Part shown: positions 7,922 to 16,568 of the stretch, piece by piece
Position numbering within the stretch: position 1 is the stretch's first letter
How the letters are laid out: each line of letters starts with the position of its first letter
Notes under the pieces: model-generated
The model's database searches: none
Told to the model about the DNA's origin: nothing
What the model saw: only the letters and a program-made list of their open reading frames with translations
Assembly: GCA_033854735.1 (NCBI GenBank)
Contig: JAWWPY010000504.1
Span: 1 to 64,000 of the forward strand
Source: JAWWPY01 sp033854735
GTDB taxonomy: Bacteria; Actinomycetota; Actinomycetes; Streptosporangiales; Streptosporangiaceae
DNA: 64,000 nt
Direction: 5' to 3'
Position numbers and translations under genes: made by a program

Positions 7922-8959
7922 TCACAGCAGGCCGGCCTGCCGCAGCAGGGCGACGGCCGGTGATCCGTCCCCTAGCTCCCCTATTGTGATCGCATTCGGC
8001 TGGAGCTTACTGAACGGGGTCTCCGGCGCGGCCGTCGTCACCCCGGCCGCCAGCGGGTACTCGTAACTGGCCGATTGGGCGCCGATGATCTCCTGCGCCT
8101 GCTTGCTGACCAGGAAAGCCAGGAACTTCTGGGCCGCCGCCTGGTGCGCGCTGGCCTTGAGCGCCGCGGCGCCCGAGACATCGATCACATAGCCGGGGTC
8201 GTGCGGCGCGAAGTAGGCGAGCTGCGAGTGCGTGGCCGCCGCTCCGATCTCCGACCGCATCCGGTACCAGTAGTACTGGTTGATGATGCCGAACGCCGCC
8301 GTCCCCCGGTTCACGTCGCTGGCGACCGTCTCGTTATCCGGGTAGAGATGGCCGGTCGTGTTGGCCTTCAGGCCGGTCAGCCAGCGCAGGGTGGCGGCCT
8401 GGCCCAGGCTGTGCAGCACCGAGGTGACGATCGGCTGGAAGTCCGTCTCCCCGGCGGCCAGGGCCAGCTTGCCCTTGTACCGCGAGTCCGCCAGTTGCCG
8501 CACCGAAGCGGGCAGCTGGCCGCGGGCGATCAGGCGGGGGTTGTAGATCAGCACGCTGACCCGGGCGGAGATCCCCACCCAGTCGCCCCGCGCCGAGCTG
8601 TACTTGGCCGGCGTCGCGGCCAGGGTGGCCGATTTCACCGGGGCCAGCAGGCCCTTGTCCTGGAGGAACTGCAGGGGGGGCGAGTTCTCGGCGTAGAAGA
8701 TGTCGGCCGGTGACCGTGACCCCTCGGTCATGATCTGGGCGGCGAGCACGTCCTCGTCATCGCTGCGCACGTTGACGGTGATGCCGGTCTTCTTCTCGAA
8801 CGCGGCGATAAGCTGGTCGGTGGTCTGCGGATGCTGGCCGCTGTAGAGAGTGATCGACTGACCGCCCGACCCCGCCGACGACCCACCGCACCCGGCCAGC
8901 ACGCCGCACGCCAGCGCCGCCGCCAGGACCGGAATGGATCCCCAACGCTTCACGCTCAA
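7922..8959 (-). CDS. fbpA: Iron ABC transporter substrate-binding lipoprotein
   Basis: The 345-residue extracellular solute-binding protein has a signal peptide and lipobox LAGC (Cys24) followed by a GGSSAGSGG linker. The body begins ITLYSGQHPQTTDQLI, characteristic of FbpA/FutA-type ferric-binding proteins. The ferritransferrin-like tyrosine region NQYYWYRM is present. It should be anchored outside the membrane and hand iron to the permease. First gene of an operon behind an IdeR-like box, so expected to be repressed when iron is plentiful. Confidence 0.92.
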   Translation of the reverse strand: MSVKRWGSIPVLAAALACGVLAGCGGSSAGSGGQSITLYSGQHPQTTDQLIAAFEKKTGITVNVRSDDEDVLAAQIMTEGSRSPADIFYAENSPPLQFLQDKGLLAPVKSATLAATPAKYSSARGDWVGISARVSVLIYNPRLIARGQLPASVRQLADSRYKGKLALAAGETDFQPIVTSVLHSLGQAATLRWLTGLKANTTGHLYPDNETVASDVNRGTAAFGIINQYYWYRMRSEIGAAATHSQLAYFAPHDPGYVIDVSGAAALKASAHQAAAQKFLAFLVSKQAQEIIGAQSASYEYPLAAGVTTAAPETPFSKLQPNAITIGELGDGSPAVALLRQAGLL

Positions 8960-9009
8960 CTCGTCCTCCTGGCCGTCTGTGCTGCGCGAGGCTGCGGGCC
9001 GAACGAAGC

Positions 9010-9028
9010 TTAGGCTAACCTAAGTTAG
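9010..9028 (-). promoter_or_regulatory. IdeR/DtxR iron box with overlapping promoter
   Basis: TTAGGCTAACCTAAG begins at 9010; its first 14 bases exactly match the right-hand 14 of the 19-bp consensus TTAGGTTAGSCTAACCTAA. On the minus strand a TTGACG -35 (complement of 9031-9036) precedes it, so the box falls in the spacer and -10 region of the fbpA promoter. This fits iron-dependent repression. Confidence 0.85.
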
Positions 9029-9197
9029 CCCGTCAATTTCCGCCGGGTGCGCCCGCCATGGCGTCCCGGACCGGGGTGAACGTAATCTGTAGGTATCTCC
9101 GGGGGAAGTCCCGGCCCTGGTCGCGGCCCGCCGCGGTCGTCGGCCAGCGACTATCCCGGGGCCCCAGGCTGGGTGAGACGTTCAGAGGTGACAGGTC

Positions 9198-10325
9198 GTG
9201 CGAGACATCCTGGACCCCATAACGAAATGGTGGGACAGCGGCGAGACGTTCGGCCTGGCCACTGTGGTGCGCACCTTCCGCAGCGCACCCAGGGAGCCCG
9301 GCGCCGCGCTCGCCGTATCCGACAGCGGTGAGGTCGTCGGCAGCGTTTCCGGCGGCTGCGTGGAAGGTGCCGTCTACGAGCTGGCCCGCGAGGTGTGCGA
9401 GACCGGGCAGGCGGTTTTGCAGACCTATGGCGTGAGCGATGACGATGCTCTCGCTGTCGGCCTGACCTGCGGCGGGATCCTGCACATCTTCGTAGAGCCG
9501 GTCGACGCGGCGGGCTTTCCCGAGCTCGGTGACGTGGCAGCCGGTATCGCGGCGGGAGAGCCGGTAGCCGTGGCCACGGTCATCGAAGGGCCGGGCCGGG
9601 TCGGCGCGCGGCGGGTGATCTGGGCCGCCGCCGAGCCGGGGGCGACCGCCCGGGGCGGCGCGGCCGGGACCCTGGGTGCCGGGGACCGGCTCGATCAGGC
9701 CGTCGACGATGACGTGCGGGGCATGCTGGCCCAGGGGCTGACCGGCGTCCGCCGCTACGGTGCGCACGGTGAGCGGCGCGGAGATGACCTCGCCGTGTTC
9801 GTGCACTCGTTCGCGCCGCCGCCACGGATGCTGGTGTTCGGCGCCATCGACTTCGCCGCGGCCGTGGCCCGGGCCGGAAAGTTCCTGGGCTACCGCGTCA
9901 CGGTCTGCGACGCCCGGCCGATCTTCGCGACCCCGGCCCGGTTCCCCGAGGCTGACGAGGTCGTGGTCGACTGGCCGCACCGGTACCTGGCCCGCACCCC
10001 GGTGGACGAGCGGACGGTGATCTGCGTTCTCACTCACGATCCCAAGTTCGACGTGCCGCTGCTCGAGGTCGCCCTGCGGACGCCCGCCGGCTACATCGGG
10101 GCCATGGGCAGCAGGCGCACTCACGAGGACCGGCTCGCCCGGCTACGCGAGGCCGGGCTCTCCGCTGCCGAACTCACCCGGCTGCGCTCGCCGATCGGGC
10201 TCGACCTGGGGGCCCGGACGCCCGAGGAGACCGCGGTGTCGGTCGCCGCCGAACTCATCCAGCTCCGCTGGGGCGGTTCCGGGCAGCCGCTCACCGGGAC
10301 GTCGGGGCGGATCCATCACGGCTGA
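9198..10325 (+). CDS. XdhC/CoxI family molybdenum-hydroxylase maturation factor
   Basis: The 375-residue protein has the N-terminal XdhC/CoxI domain (about 10-85, with VSGGCVEGAVYELA) and a C-terminal Rossmann domain (about 215-345, with CDARPIFATPARFPEADEV and GYIGAMGSRRTH). Family members insert sulfurated molybdenum cofactor into xanthine dehydrogenase or CO-dehydrogenase-type enzymes. The GTG start at 9198 follows gaggtgacag. The next gene encodes a MobA-like nucleotidyltransferase of the same pathway. No large, medium or small hydroxylase subunit is present here. Confidence 0.9.
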   Translation: MRDILDPITKWWDSGETFGLATVVRTFRSAPREPGAALAVSDSGEVVGSVSGGCVEGAVYELAREVCETGQAVLQTYGVSDDDALAVGLTCGGILHIFVEPVDAAGFPELGDVAAGIAAGEPVAVATVIEGPGRVGARRVIWAAAEPGATARGGAAGTLGAGDRLDQAVDDDVRGMLAQGLTGVRRYGAHGERRGDDLAVFVHSFAPPPRMLVFGAIDFAAAVARAGKFLGYRVTVCDARPIFATPARFPEADEVVVDWPHRYLARTPVDERTVICVLTHDPKFDVPLLEVALRTPAGYIGAMGSRRTHEDRLARLREAGLSAAELTRLRSPIGLDLGARTPEETAVSVAAELIQLRWGGSGQPLTGTSGRIHHG

Positions 10326-10339
10326 AGGCTCTACTCTTG

Positions 10340-10945
10340 GTGATTGTGAAGGCACGCATCGCCGGGGTGCTGCTCGCTGCTGGGGAGGGCAGCAGGCTCG
10401 GCAGTCCCAAGGCACTGGTAGAACTGGGCGGAATACGTCTGGTCGACAGGGGTGTCGCGCTGCTGCGTGATGGCGGTACCGCTCCGGTGGTGGCGGTCAC
10501 TGGCGCGGCGGTCGTCGACCTGCTCGGCGTCATCACCGTGCACAACCCGGACTGGCGGAGCGGCATGGGATCGTCGCTGGCGGTCGGCCTCGGCTCGGTC
10601 CCGGCCAGCTGCGACGCCGCGGTGGTCGCGCTGGTGGACCAGCCGCTGATCGGGCCCGGCTCGGTGCGGCGGCTGATCGCCGCGTACCGGGCGGGGGCGG
10701 GCGTCGCCGTCGCGGCCTACTACGGCAAGCCGCGCAACCCGGTCCTGCTCGCTCGCGAGCACTGGCCGGCAGCGATGGCGCTGGCCGCTGGGGATGTCGG
10801 AGCGCGGCCGTTCCTGCGCGCCCACCCGGACCTGGTGACCCTGGTGGAGTGCGCGGACACCGGCAGCCCTGACGATGTCGACACTCCGCAGGACCTCGCT
10901 CGGATCGCCGGGATGGTCGCGGCCGCCGAGCCGACCGCCAGCTGA
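10340..10945 (+). CDS. MobA-like NTP transferase (molybdopterin cytidylyltransferase-like)
   Basis: About 201 residues with the nucleotide-binding signature GVLLAAGEGSRLGSPKAL at the N-terminus, the acidic motif VALVDQP and GDVGARPFL. It best fits the MocA/CoxD-neighbour group, which converts Mo-molybdopterin to the cytosine dinucleotide form used by XdhC-type enzymes. The start is uncertain among TTG 10337, GTG 10340 and GTG 10346. Separated by 14 bp from the xdhC-like gene, so probably co-transcribed. Exact nucleotide specificity cannot be read from the sequence. Confidence 0.85.
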   Translation: MIVKARIAGVLLAAGEGSRLGSPKALVELGGIRLVDRGVALLRDGGTAPVVAVTGAAVVDLLGVITVHNPDWRSGMGSSLAVGLGSVPASCDAAVVALVDQPLIGPGSVRRLIAAYRAGAGVAVAAYYGKPRNPVLLAREHWPAAMALAAGDVGARPFLRAHPDLVTLVECADTGSPDDVDTPQDLARIAGMVAAAEPTAS

Positions 10946-10973
10946 CCTCGGCTGGCGGCGGCCAGGCCCGCAG

Positions 10974-11921
10974 TCAGGCCACGGTCACCTGGATACCCCA
11001 GGTGTGCGTCACGCTGTCGCCCGGCTCCAGCAGGAGCAGGTCCACCCCGGAAGCGAAGGCATTAGGGGGGCAGGTCATTGGCTCCACGGCGAGGGCCCGG
11101 CGCCGATGCGTGGGGTCGAGCGTGTCGCCGGTGAACACCTGGAGCCACTGGTAGCCGGGGCCCACCCAGAGCGCGACCTGAGTTCCGCCGCCGTCCAGCC
11201 GGGCCCAGGCGCGGCCGCTCGCGTCGCGGGTCAGGCCGGTAAGCGCGTGGTCGAGGCGCGTCCCGGCGAGCGCCCGGGATGCACGGAAGTCGAACGGGGT
11301 GCCGGTCACGTCCTGCACCGGGCCGGACGGGATGCCCCGCTCGTCGGCGGGCAGCCACATCCCGCCGGGCAGCATCAGTTCGCAGTCGTCGATAGCGGGC
11401 GTGCCCGCGGCCAGGTAGGGGTGCGACCCGGTGCCGTACGGGGCGGGCGCCGAACCAGCGTTGCGCGCGGTGATTCTCACCTGCAGGCCGCTGTCCCCGC
11501 CGAGCAGGTACTCGGCCTCGATGTCGAGGCAGAACGGGTATCCCTGGCGGCCCAGCAGAACGTGCCGCAGGGCAACCGCCTCCGAGGTACGTGCTGTGAC
11601 ATCCCAGCCGGCCCACCGGGTCAGCCCGTGGATGGCGTTGAGGTGGCCAGGCTCGCTCAGGTCCAGCTGGTACTGGATGCCATCGATGGTGTAACGGCCG
11701 CCATCCACCCGGTTTGGCCATGGAGCGAGGAGCTGGCCGGAGGCGCCGGGCGGCAGGATGTCGGGACTGTACTCCCCGATGACCGGCCGGCCAAGGTAGT
11801 GCAGCGCGCGCAGCCCGGCGCCGAGTTCGGTAACAGTAGCCCGGTAGTCGCCCGCGGAGATCTCATGCTGTGCGCCGGTGAGCGGAACCATGAATAGCTT
11901 GCCTGCGTCTCCGAGTCCCAT
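10974..11921 (-). CDS. Aldose 1-epimerase family protein
   Basis: The 315-residue galactose-mutarotase-fold protein has the typical PWPNRV, HGLTRWAGW, GTGSHPYL (catalytic-type His) and AVEPMTCPPNAF (catalytic-type Glu) motifs. This subgroup acts as aldose 1-epimerase or related hexose-6-phosphate mutarotase, presumably in the cytosol. An alternative start at 11891 (MVPLTG) would remove ten residues. Convergent with the MobA-like gene at a 28-bp gap. No sugar-pathway neighbour helps fix the substrate. Confidence 0.88.
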   Translation of the reverse strand: MGLGDAGKLFMVPLTGAQHEISAGDYRATVTELGAGLRALHYLGRPVIGEYSPDILPPGASGQLLAPWPNRVDGGRYTIDGIQYQLDLSEPGHLNAIHGLTRWAGWDVTARTSEAVALRHVLLGRQGYPFCLDIEAEYLLGGDSGLQVRITARNAGSAPAPYGTGSHPYLAAGTPAIDDCELMLPGGMWLPADERGIPSGPVQDVTGTPFDFRASRALAGTRLDHALTGLTRDASGRAWARLDGGGTQVALWVGPGYQWLQVFTGDTLDPTHRRRALAVEPMTCPPNAFASGVDLLLLEPGDSVTHTWGIQVTVA

Positions 11922-12211
11922 TCGCGCCGGCCCGCTGCCGGTGACGCTGCCCGCGATTGTGCCACTGCCCGCCGGAGCTTAGTGCCGGCGGGGCTGCTTG
12001 GGGAGCGGGGGACCGTCAGCCCCGCCGGCTATTGCACCATAACCGTCTGGGTGGCCCATCCGGGTGAAGTTTCTCAAGCCGCAAGGAGTCCACAAGATCT
12101 TGCCCAGAGCGGGTTCGTCACCCACGCGGCATGCAGCCAGGATAACAGCTGGTCATCAATTACTTACTCTTTGTCGTTGTTCCCGGTAACCTGGCTTATC
12201 GGGGGTACCGC

Positions 12212-12952
12212 ATGGCAGATGAGTCCGCGCTGACCGCGGATGCGGTGGCGCGCCGCCCGGCCGCGCACTCCTCGGCAGGCTATGCCTCCGTGGACCGGGA
12301 TCTGGCCATCCCGGGTGCTTCGGCCCTGGTGCGCGAACTGGCCGCCGCGGCGATGGCCTTGGACGCCCGCCTGATCGTGGAGATCATCCGCGTCGCGGTG
12401 GCCTGCGACGGGGTCATCGGTACCTGGGAAGACCTTCTCATTCCGCTGATTGCGGGCATCGGCGACCAGCACCTCAGGACGGGCAGCCTCATCGACGTCG
12501 AGCACGTCCTGACGGCCGCTGCCTGTGACGTCCTGGCCGAAGCCTCGGCGGCGCTGTCCCGGCCGGTTCAGCACCCCCCGGTGCTGCTGTCCTGTGCCGA
12601 GGAGGAGCAGCACACCCTGTCCCTGCATGTGCTGGCGGCCGCCCTGGCTGAAGAGAGCATGGCCACCCGGATGCTCGGTGGCCGGGTGCCGCGCCGCGCC
12701 CTGGCCGAGGCCATCTGGCGCACTCACCCGGCGGTGGTCATCCTCTGGTCGCAGACCACGGCCACGGCGGACCCGCGTCCACTGGCCGAGTTGCGGGATC
12801 ATCCCAGCCGTCCGACGCTCTTCGTTGGCGGTCCGGGCTGGGACCGTCACCAGATCCCGGACGCCGTCGAGTTCCTGCCCAGCCTGGATGTGGCCGTGTT
12901 TCAGGTGGAGGCTGCCCTGGGCCTGGATCGACCGGCGCAGCAGCAGTTTTAG
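12212..12952 (+). CDS. Stand-alone B12-binding (CarH/AerR-like) sensor domain protein
   Basis: The 246-residue protein matches the C-terminal half of MerR/CarH-type B12 photoreceptors. It has a helical-bundle part (about 30-115) with W72 and E97-H98, corresponding to the W-x9-EH-type cap of that family, then a cobalamin-binding Rossmann domain (about 120-240) whose E-x-H signature EQHTLS gives a lower-ligand candidate His134. There is no N-terminal helix-turn-helix: only about 30 low-complexity residues precede the bundle, and no in-frame upstream start before a stop adds one. The 3' end overlaps the convergent gene by 4 bp. Confidence 0.75.
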   Translation: MADESALTADAVARRPAAHSSAGYASVDRDLAIPGASALVRELAAAAMALDARLIVEIIRVAVACDGVIGTWEDLLIPLIAGIGDQHLRTGSLIDVEHVLTAAACDVLAEASAALSRPVQHPPVLLSCAEEEQHTLSLHVLAAALAEESMATRMLGGRVPRRALAEAIWRTHPAVVILWSQTTATADPRPLAELRDHPSRPTLFVGGPGWDRHQIPDAVEFLPSLDVAVFQVEAALGLDRPAQQQF

Positions 12953-13941
12953 GGCGGGCCCTGGACGAGCGGGATGAGAGAGCCGTTCCGGACGGCTTCC
13001 GCGGCCAGCAACCCGAACAGGTAGAAGTACGCCGCTTCCTCGTCGGTGAAGGTGCGCACCTCGTGCCGGGCGCCCCCCGACGCGCTGAAGACCTCGAAGC
13101 CGTCCGGAGTCCGGATCAGGCACATCGCACCGTCGGCCTCCTGCTCGAGGGCATAGGCGGTGCGCGGGACCGCCGCGAGGTCGGCAAGTTCGGAGAAGAT
13201 CGACCGCGTCGGCACGCGCTGCCGGCGGGCCGCCCGCCCGCCCGGCTCGCGAGCCCGGCCGCGCCCCGTGCTGGCGTCCGTTCCCGGCGCGCCGGCCTCG
13301 GGAGCGGGCCGGAAGCCGTTCTGCGCCTCGGGCACGTCCAGCGGCTCGCCCCACCCAGTGGCCCGGCCGGGGTAACCGGACCCGTTCCACGGCCCGGGGG
13401 CTGCGGCCACGCCGTTGTGGTGGCCAGGGTCAGCGGCCATCGCATCCGCGCCCGCGGGCGCGGGCGGCAGTTCGGTTTCCGGCAAGGCGCGCCAGGGCGC
13501 CGTGCCATAGGGGTAGGACGGCACGGACGGTGTCTCGGCCGGGGGCTGGGTCCAGTGCAGGGGCTGCTCGACCTTTTCCTCGGTGAGCGAGGTCACCTCC
13601 TCGCGCGGCGTCAGCAACTCGAACACGCCGCGGTCCACCTGCCAGTAGCCGAGATCACGGGCCCGGCGGGCGTCGGTGCCCAGGTAGGTGATGTGCAGCC
13701 GGTTGCCGAGGTCGTCAAGGACCAGGCAGGGCTCGCCCCGGAAGATGCCGACCGGCCTGGACTCCCACAGGGCGTCGACTTCCGCCCGGATGACCCTCTT
13801 GCGCCAGTGCCCGGTCGCGGGCTCGAAGCCGAGTTCCTCGGGCGGCGGCAACGCCGCGAACAGGACCACGTCGGATTCCGCCGGGCCGAGCCCGACCTCG
13901 TACGGCGCACCGCGATAGCTCGCCATCAGCCGGAAGCGCAT
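12949..13941 (-). CDS. Conserved-looking actinobacterial protein of unknown function
   Basis: 330 residues. The N-terminal domain (about 1-125, beginning MRFRLMASYRGAPYEVGLGP) looks globular, with FRGEPCLVLDDLGNRLHITYLG. Residues about 130-240 are Pro/Gly/Ala-rich and probably disordered. A C-terminal module (about 250-325) with GFEVFSASGG, RTFTDEEAAYFYLFGLL resembles small immunity-like modules, but that is recollection and not shown here. No signal peptide or membrane segment. It starts 3 bp after the stop of the 14442 gene, so the two form one unit. Confidence 0.7.
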   Translation of the reverse strand: MRFRLMASYRGAPYEVGLGPAESDVVLFAALPPPEELGFEPATGHWRKRVIRAEVDALWESRPVGIFRGEPCLVLDDLGNRLHITYLGTDARRARDLGYWQVDRGVFELLTPREEVTSLTEEKVEQPLHWTQPPAETPSVPSYPYGTAPWRALPETELPPAPAGADAMAADPGHHNGVAAAPGPWNGSGYPGRATGWGEPLDVPEAQNGFRPAPEAGAPGTDASTGRGRAREPGGRAARRQRVPTRSIFSELADLAAVPRTAYALEQEADGAMCLIRTPDGFEVFSASGGARHEVRTFTDEEAAYFYLFGLLAAEAVRNGSLIPLVQGPP

Positions 13942-13944
13942 GGC

Positions 13945-14442
13945 TCAGAGCCGCCTGGCTGGGTGCAGCCACACTTGCCCGTCGTACTGGGCGATGAACT
14001 CCTCACCCTCAGCCACGATGCGGTAGATCTCCGCGCCCACCGGGACCGGCACCGGCAGCGTGTAGAACTCGGGAATTGCGCTGCGCGGCGGGCCGGGCGG
14101 CCCCAGGCCGTTCTCCGCGGCGGGCGGGACCAGGGAGGTCCCCATATCCAGGGCGCGCCACCGCAGCACGTAGATTTCCGGCATCCCGGCGGAGAACTCC
14201 GAGCCGGCGTAACCAAGACCGAGGACCTCGTAGAAGTCGGCCGGGTCGCGGAAGGTGCAGTCCCACACCCGGTACACGTATCCCGCGATGACCGACCGCT
14301 GCCCATTCAGGTACGGCTCAACGAGCCGGGGCGGTATCACCTTCTGCATCGGTGTGCCCGGCTCGATGGTCCCGGTCAGTTGGTCCGCGTGGATCGCGCT
14401 CCCCTGGGGTCGGTATGTGGGTGATGCCCGAAAGACTCTCAT
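13945..14442 (-). CDS. Protein of unknown function paired with the 13941 gene
   Basis: 165 residues, beginning MRVFRASPTYRPQG. Visible features are an aromatic core (YVYRVWDCTFRDPADFYEVLGLGY) and a C-terminal PVGAEIYRIVAEGEEFIAQYDG. No signal peptide or membrane segment. First gene of a two-gene unit, divergent from the SseB-like gene with a 94-bp shared promoter region. I do not recognise the family. An effector/immunity role for the pair is conceivable, but no toxin motif is seen. Confidence 0.65.
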   Translation of the reverse strand: MRVFRASPTYRPQGSAIHADQLTGTIEPGTPMQKVIPPRLVEPYLNGQRSVIAGYVYRVWDCTFRDPADFYEVLGLGYAGSEFSAGMPEIYVLRWRALDMGTSLVPPAAENGLGPPGPPRSAIPEFYTLPVPVPVGAEIYRIVAEGEEFIAQYDGQVWLHPARRL

Positions 14443-14536
14443 ATGGCGATTTTCCCCTCAACTGCTTCGGCTGAGCCCGCACCGCCGCGCCCGGGCTGCG
14501 GATCAAGTAGCAGGCCGGGACGCCTAGGGTTGAGCC

Positions 14537-15286
14537 GTGCCTGAGCAGAACGCGGGCGGGCGGCAGCGGTCCGGTGACGAGGGCGGCGCGGATCCCATGG
14601 TGGCCGCGGCGCTCTCGGCCTACGCCGCGGGCACGGGCAGCGAGTATGCCGCCCTCACGGCGCTCGCCGGCTCCCGCCTGCTCGTGCCAGTCATTGCTGT
14701 CCTATCCAACGAACCCCACGATGCTGATGCGGCCGGTGGGGATGCGGCCGGTGGGGATGCGGCCGGTGAGAAGGTCAGCGAGATGGCATTGCCGACCCTG
14801 GTCGGTCATGATGGCCGGCCCGCCGTACTGGCGTTCACCTGCCTCGGCTCGCTTACCCGGTGGCGGCCGGACGCGCGGCCGCTCCCGGTCCCGGCGCAGC
14901 GGGTCTGGCAGGCCGGAACCCAGGAAGCCGGCGCCGTCGTTATCGATGTCGCCGGGCCGGTGCCGCTGGCCGTGGAGGGTGCCCGGCTGGCCGCCCTGGC
15001 CGGAGGCGGGAGAGCCCCGCTGCCCCATGAGGACCCGGACGTGCGGGCCGCGGCCGAGGCGGCGCTGGCCGGCGAGCCGCTGATCGCCGGCGCCCGGCTG
15101 GCCGAGCCGGCCGACGGCAGCGATGTCGCCCTCCAGGTGATGCTGGCGGCGGGGTGTGACGCGGCACTGGCGGGCGCGGCGGTCCGGCGCGCCGTGGCCG
15201 GCCTGATGACCGCCACGGGCGGCAGGTTCCGCCGCGGCGTGGGGGTGGCGGTGGTCGAGGCGGGCCGGATGCCGGGCTGGCCATGA
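14537..15286 (+). CDS. SseB-like N-terminal domain protein
   Basis: 249 residues resembling the SseB N-terminal domain proteins of actinomycetes. The pattern is SRLLVPVIAVL, then EMALPTLVGHDGRPAVLAFTCLGSLTRWRPDARPLPVPA, then a helical C-terminal half. Function is unknown in the family. A 15-bp in-frame repeat encodes DAAGG units at about 64-78. GTG start at 14537. It precedes aroC by about 100 bp and reads in the same direction. Confidence 0.75.
   Translation: MPEQNAGGRQRSGDEGGADPMVAAALSAYAAGTGSEYAALTALAGSRLLVPVIAVLSNEPHDADAAGGDAAGGDAAGEKVSEMALPTLVGHDGRPAVLAFTCLGSLTRWRPDARPLPVPAQRVWQAGTQEAGAVVIDVAGPVPLAVEGARLAALAGGGRAPLPHEDPDVRAAAEAALAGEPLIAGARLAEPADGSDVALQVMLAAGCDAALAGAAVRRAVAGLMTATGGRFRRGVGVAVVEAGRMPGWP
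14726..14770. repeat. 15-bp in-frame tandem repeat, 3 copies
   Basis: The unit gatgcggccggtggg occurs at 14726-14740, 14741-14755 and 14756-14770 inside the SseB-like gene and encodes DAAGG/DAAGG/DAAGE. Confidence 0.9.
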
Positions 15287-15296
15287 TCCGGCGGCT

Positions 15297-15356
15297 GGAT
15301 GCGCGGCGGCCGGATGCGCGGCGGCCGGATGCGCGGCGGCTGGATGCGCGGCGGCC
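15297..15356. repeat. 15-bp tandem repeat, 4 copies
   Basis: The unit ggatgcgcggcggcc (last base C or T) repeats at 15297, 15312, 15327 and 15342, immediately after the SseB-like stop and 33 bp upstream of aroC. Confidence 0.9.
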
Positions 15357-15389
15357 GGGCGGGATCGCCAGCGTGGGAGGATCTGCACC

Positions 15390-16568
15390 ATGCTTCGCTG
15401 GCTGACCGCGGGAGAGTCACATGGCCGGGCGCTCGTCGCGATCTACGAGGGCCTTCCGGCCGGGGTGGAGATCACCACTGCCGATGTCGCCGCCGCGCTG
15501 GCGCGCAGGCGGGCCGGGTATGGCCGCGGCGCCCGGATGAAATTCGAGCAGGACGAGGTCGAGATCACCGGCGGGGTCCGGCACGGCCGCACGCTGGGCG
15601 GCCCGGTCGCGATCCGGGTCGCCAATACCGAATGGCCCAAATGGGAGACGGTGATGTCGGCCGACCCCGTCCCGCCGGAAGACCTGGCCGACGTGGCCAG
15701 GAACGCCCCGCTGACCCGCCCGCGGCCGGGCCACGCCGACCTGGCCGGCATGCAGAAATACGGGCACGACGACGCGCGCCCGGTCCTGGAGCGCGCGAGC
15801 GCGCGCGAGACGGCCGCGCGGGTGGCCCTCGGTGAGCTGGCCCGGCAGTACCTGCGTCAATCGTTCGGCATAGAAGTGGTGAGTCATGTGGTGTCACTCG
15901 GCGCGGTGTGCGCGCCCGAGGGAGTGCTCCCAGGCCCGCAGGACGGGCCGAGGGTGGACGCTGACCCGGTGCGCTGCCTGGACGTCGCCGCGAGCGCGGC
16001 CATGCGGGAGGAGATCGACGCGGCGCGCAAGGACGGGGACACCCTCGGCGGCGTGGTCGAGGTCGTCGGCTACGGCCTGCCGCCCGGCCTCGGCAGCCAC
16101 GTGCACTGGGACCGGCGGCTCGACGGGCGGCTCGCCGCCGCGCTGATGAGCATCCAGGCGATCAAGGGTGTCGAGGTCGGTGACGGGTTCACCACGGCGC
16201 GCCGCCGCGGGTCGCAGGCCCATGACGAGATCGAGCCGGGCGCCGACGGAATCCGCCGGACCACCAACCGGGCAGGCGGGATCGAGGGCGGCATGAGCAC
16301 CGGCGAGGTGCTGCGGGTGCGGGCCGCCATGAAGCCGATCTCCACGGTGCCCCGGGCCCTGGCCACCGTGGACGTGCGCACCGGCGAGCCCGCCAAGGCG
16401 ATCAACCAGCGCAGCGACGTCACGGCGGTGCCCGCCGCCGGCGTGGTGGCCGAGGCGATGGTGGCGCTGGTGCTCGCGGACGCCGCGGCCGAGAAATTCG
16501 GCGGCGACTCGCTGCCCGAGGTGCGCCGCAACCACCGCGGTTACCTGGACTCCCTGGTGATCACATGA
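15390..16568 (+). CDS. aroC: Chorismate synthase
   Basis: Last shikimate-pathway step, EPSP to chorismate, using reduced FMN. The 392-residue length is normal. Family signatures are MLRWLTAGESHGRALV, GRRxxGYGRGARMKFEQDEVEI-type GYGRGARMKFEQD, RPGHADLAGMQKYGHDD, SIQAIKGVEVGDGF and NRAGGIEGGMSTGE. ATG at 15390. It overlaps aroK by 4 bp (ATGA), so aroC-aroK-aroB are translationally coupled. Confidence 0.97.
   Translation: MLRWLTAGESHGRALVAIYEGLPAGVEITTADVAAALARRRAGYGRGARMKFEQDEVEITGGVRHGRTLGGPVAIRVANTEWPKWETVMSADPVPPEDLADVARNAPLTRPRPGHADLAGMQKYGHDDARPVLERASARETAARVALGELARQYLRQSFGIEVVSHVVSLGAVCAPEGVLPGPQDGPRVDADPVRCLDVAASAAMREEIDAARKDGDTLGGVVEVVGYGLPPGLGSHVHWDRRLDGRLAAALMSIQAIKGVEVGDGFTTARRRGSQAHDEIEPGADGIRRTTNRAGGIEGGMSTGEVLRVRAAMKPISTVPRALATVDVRTGEPAKAINQRSDVTAVPAAGVVAEAMVALVLADAAAEKFGGDSLPEVRRNHRGYLDSLVIT

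Noticed and set aside
13945..14442. TNT-type NAD glycohydrolase toxin
   Set aside because: The TNT signature (PWFG and GGG-Q pattern) is not present.
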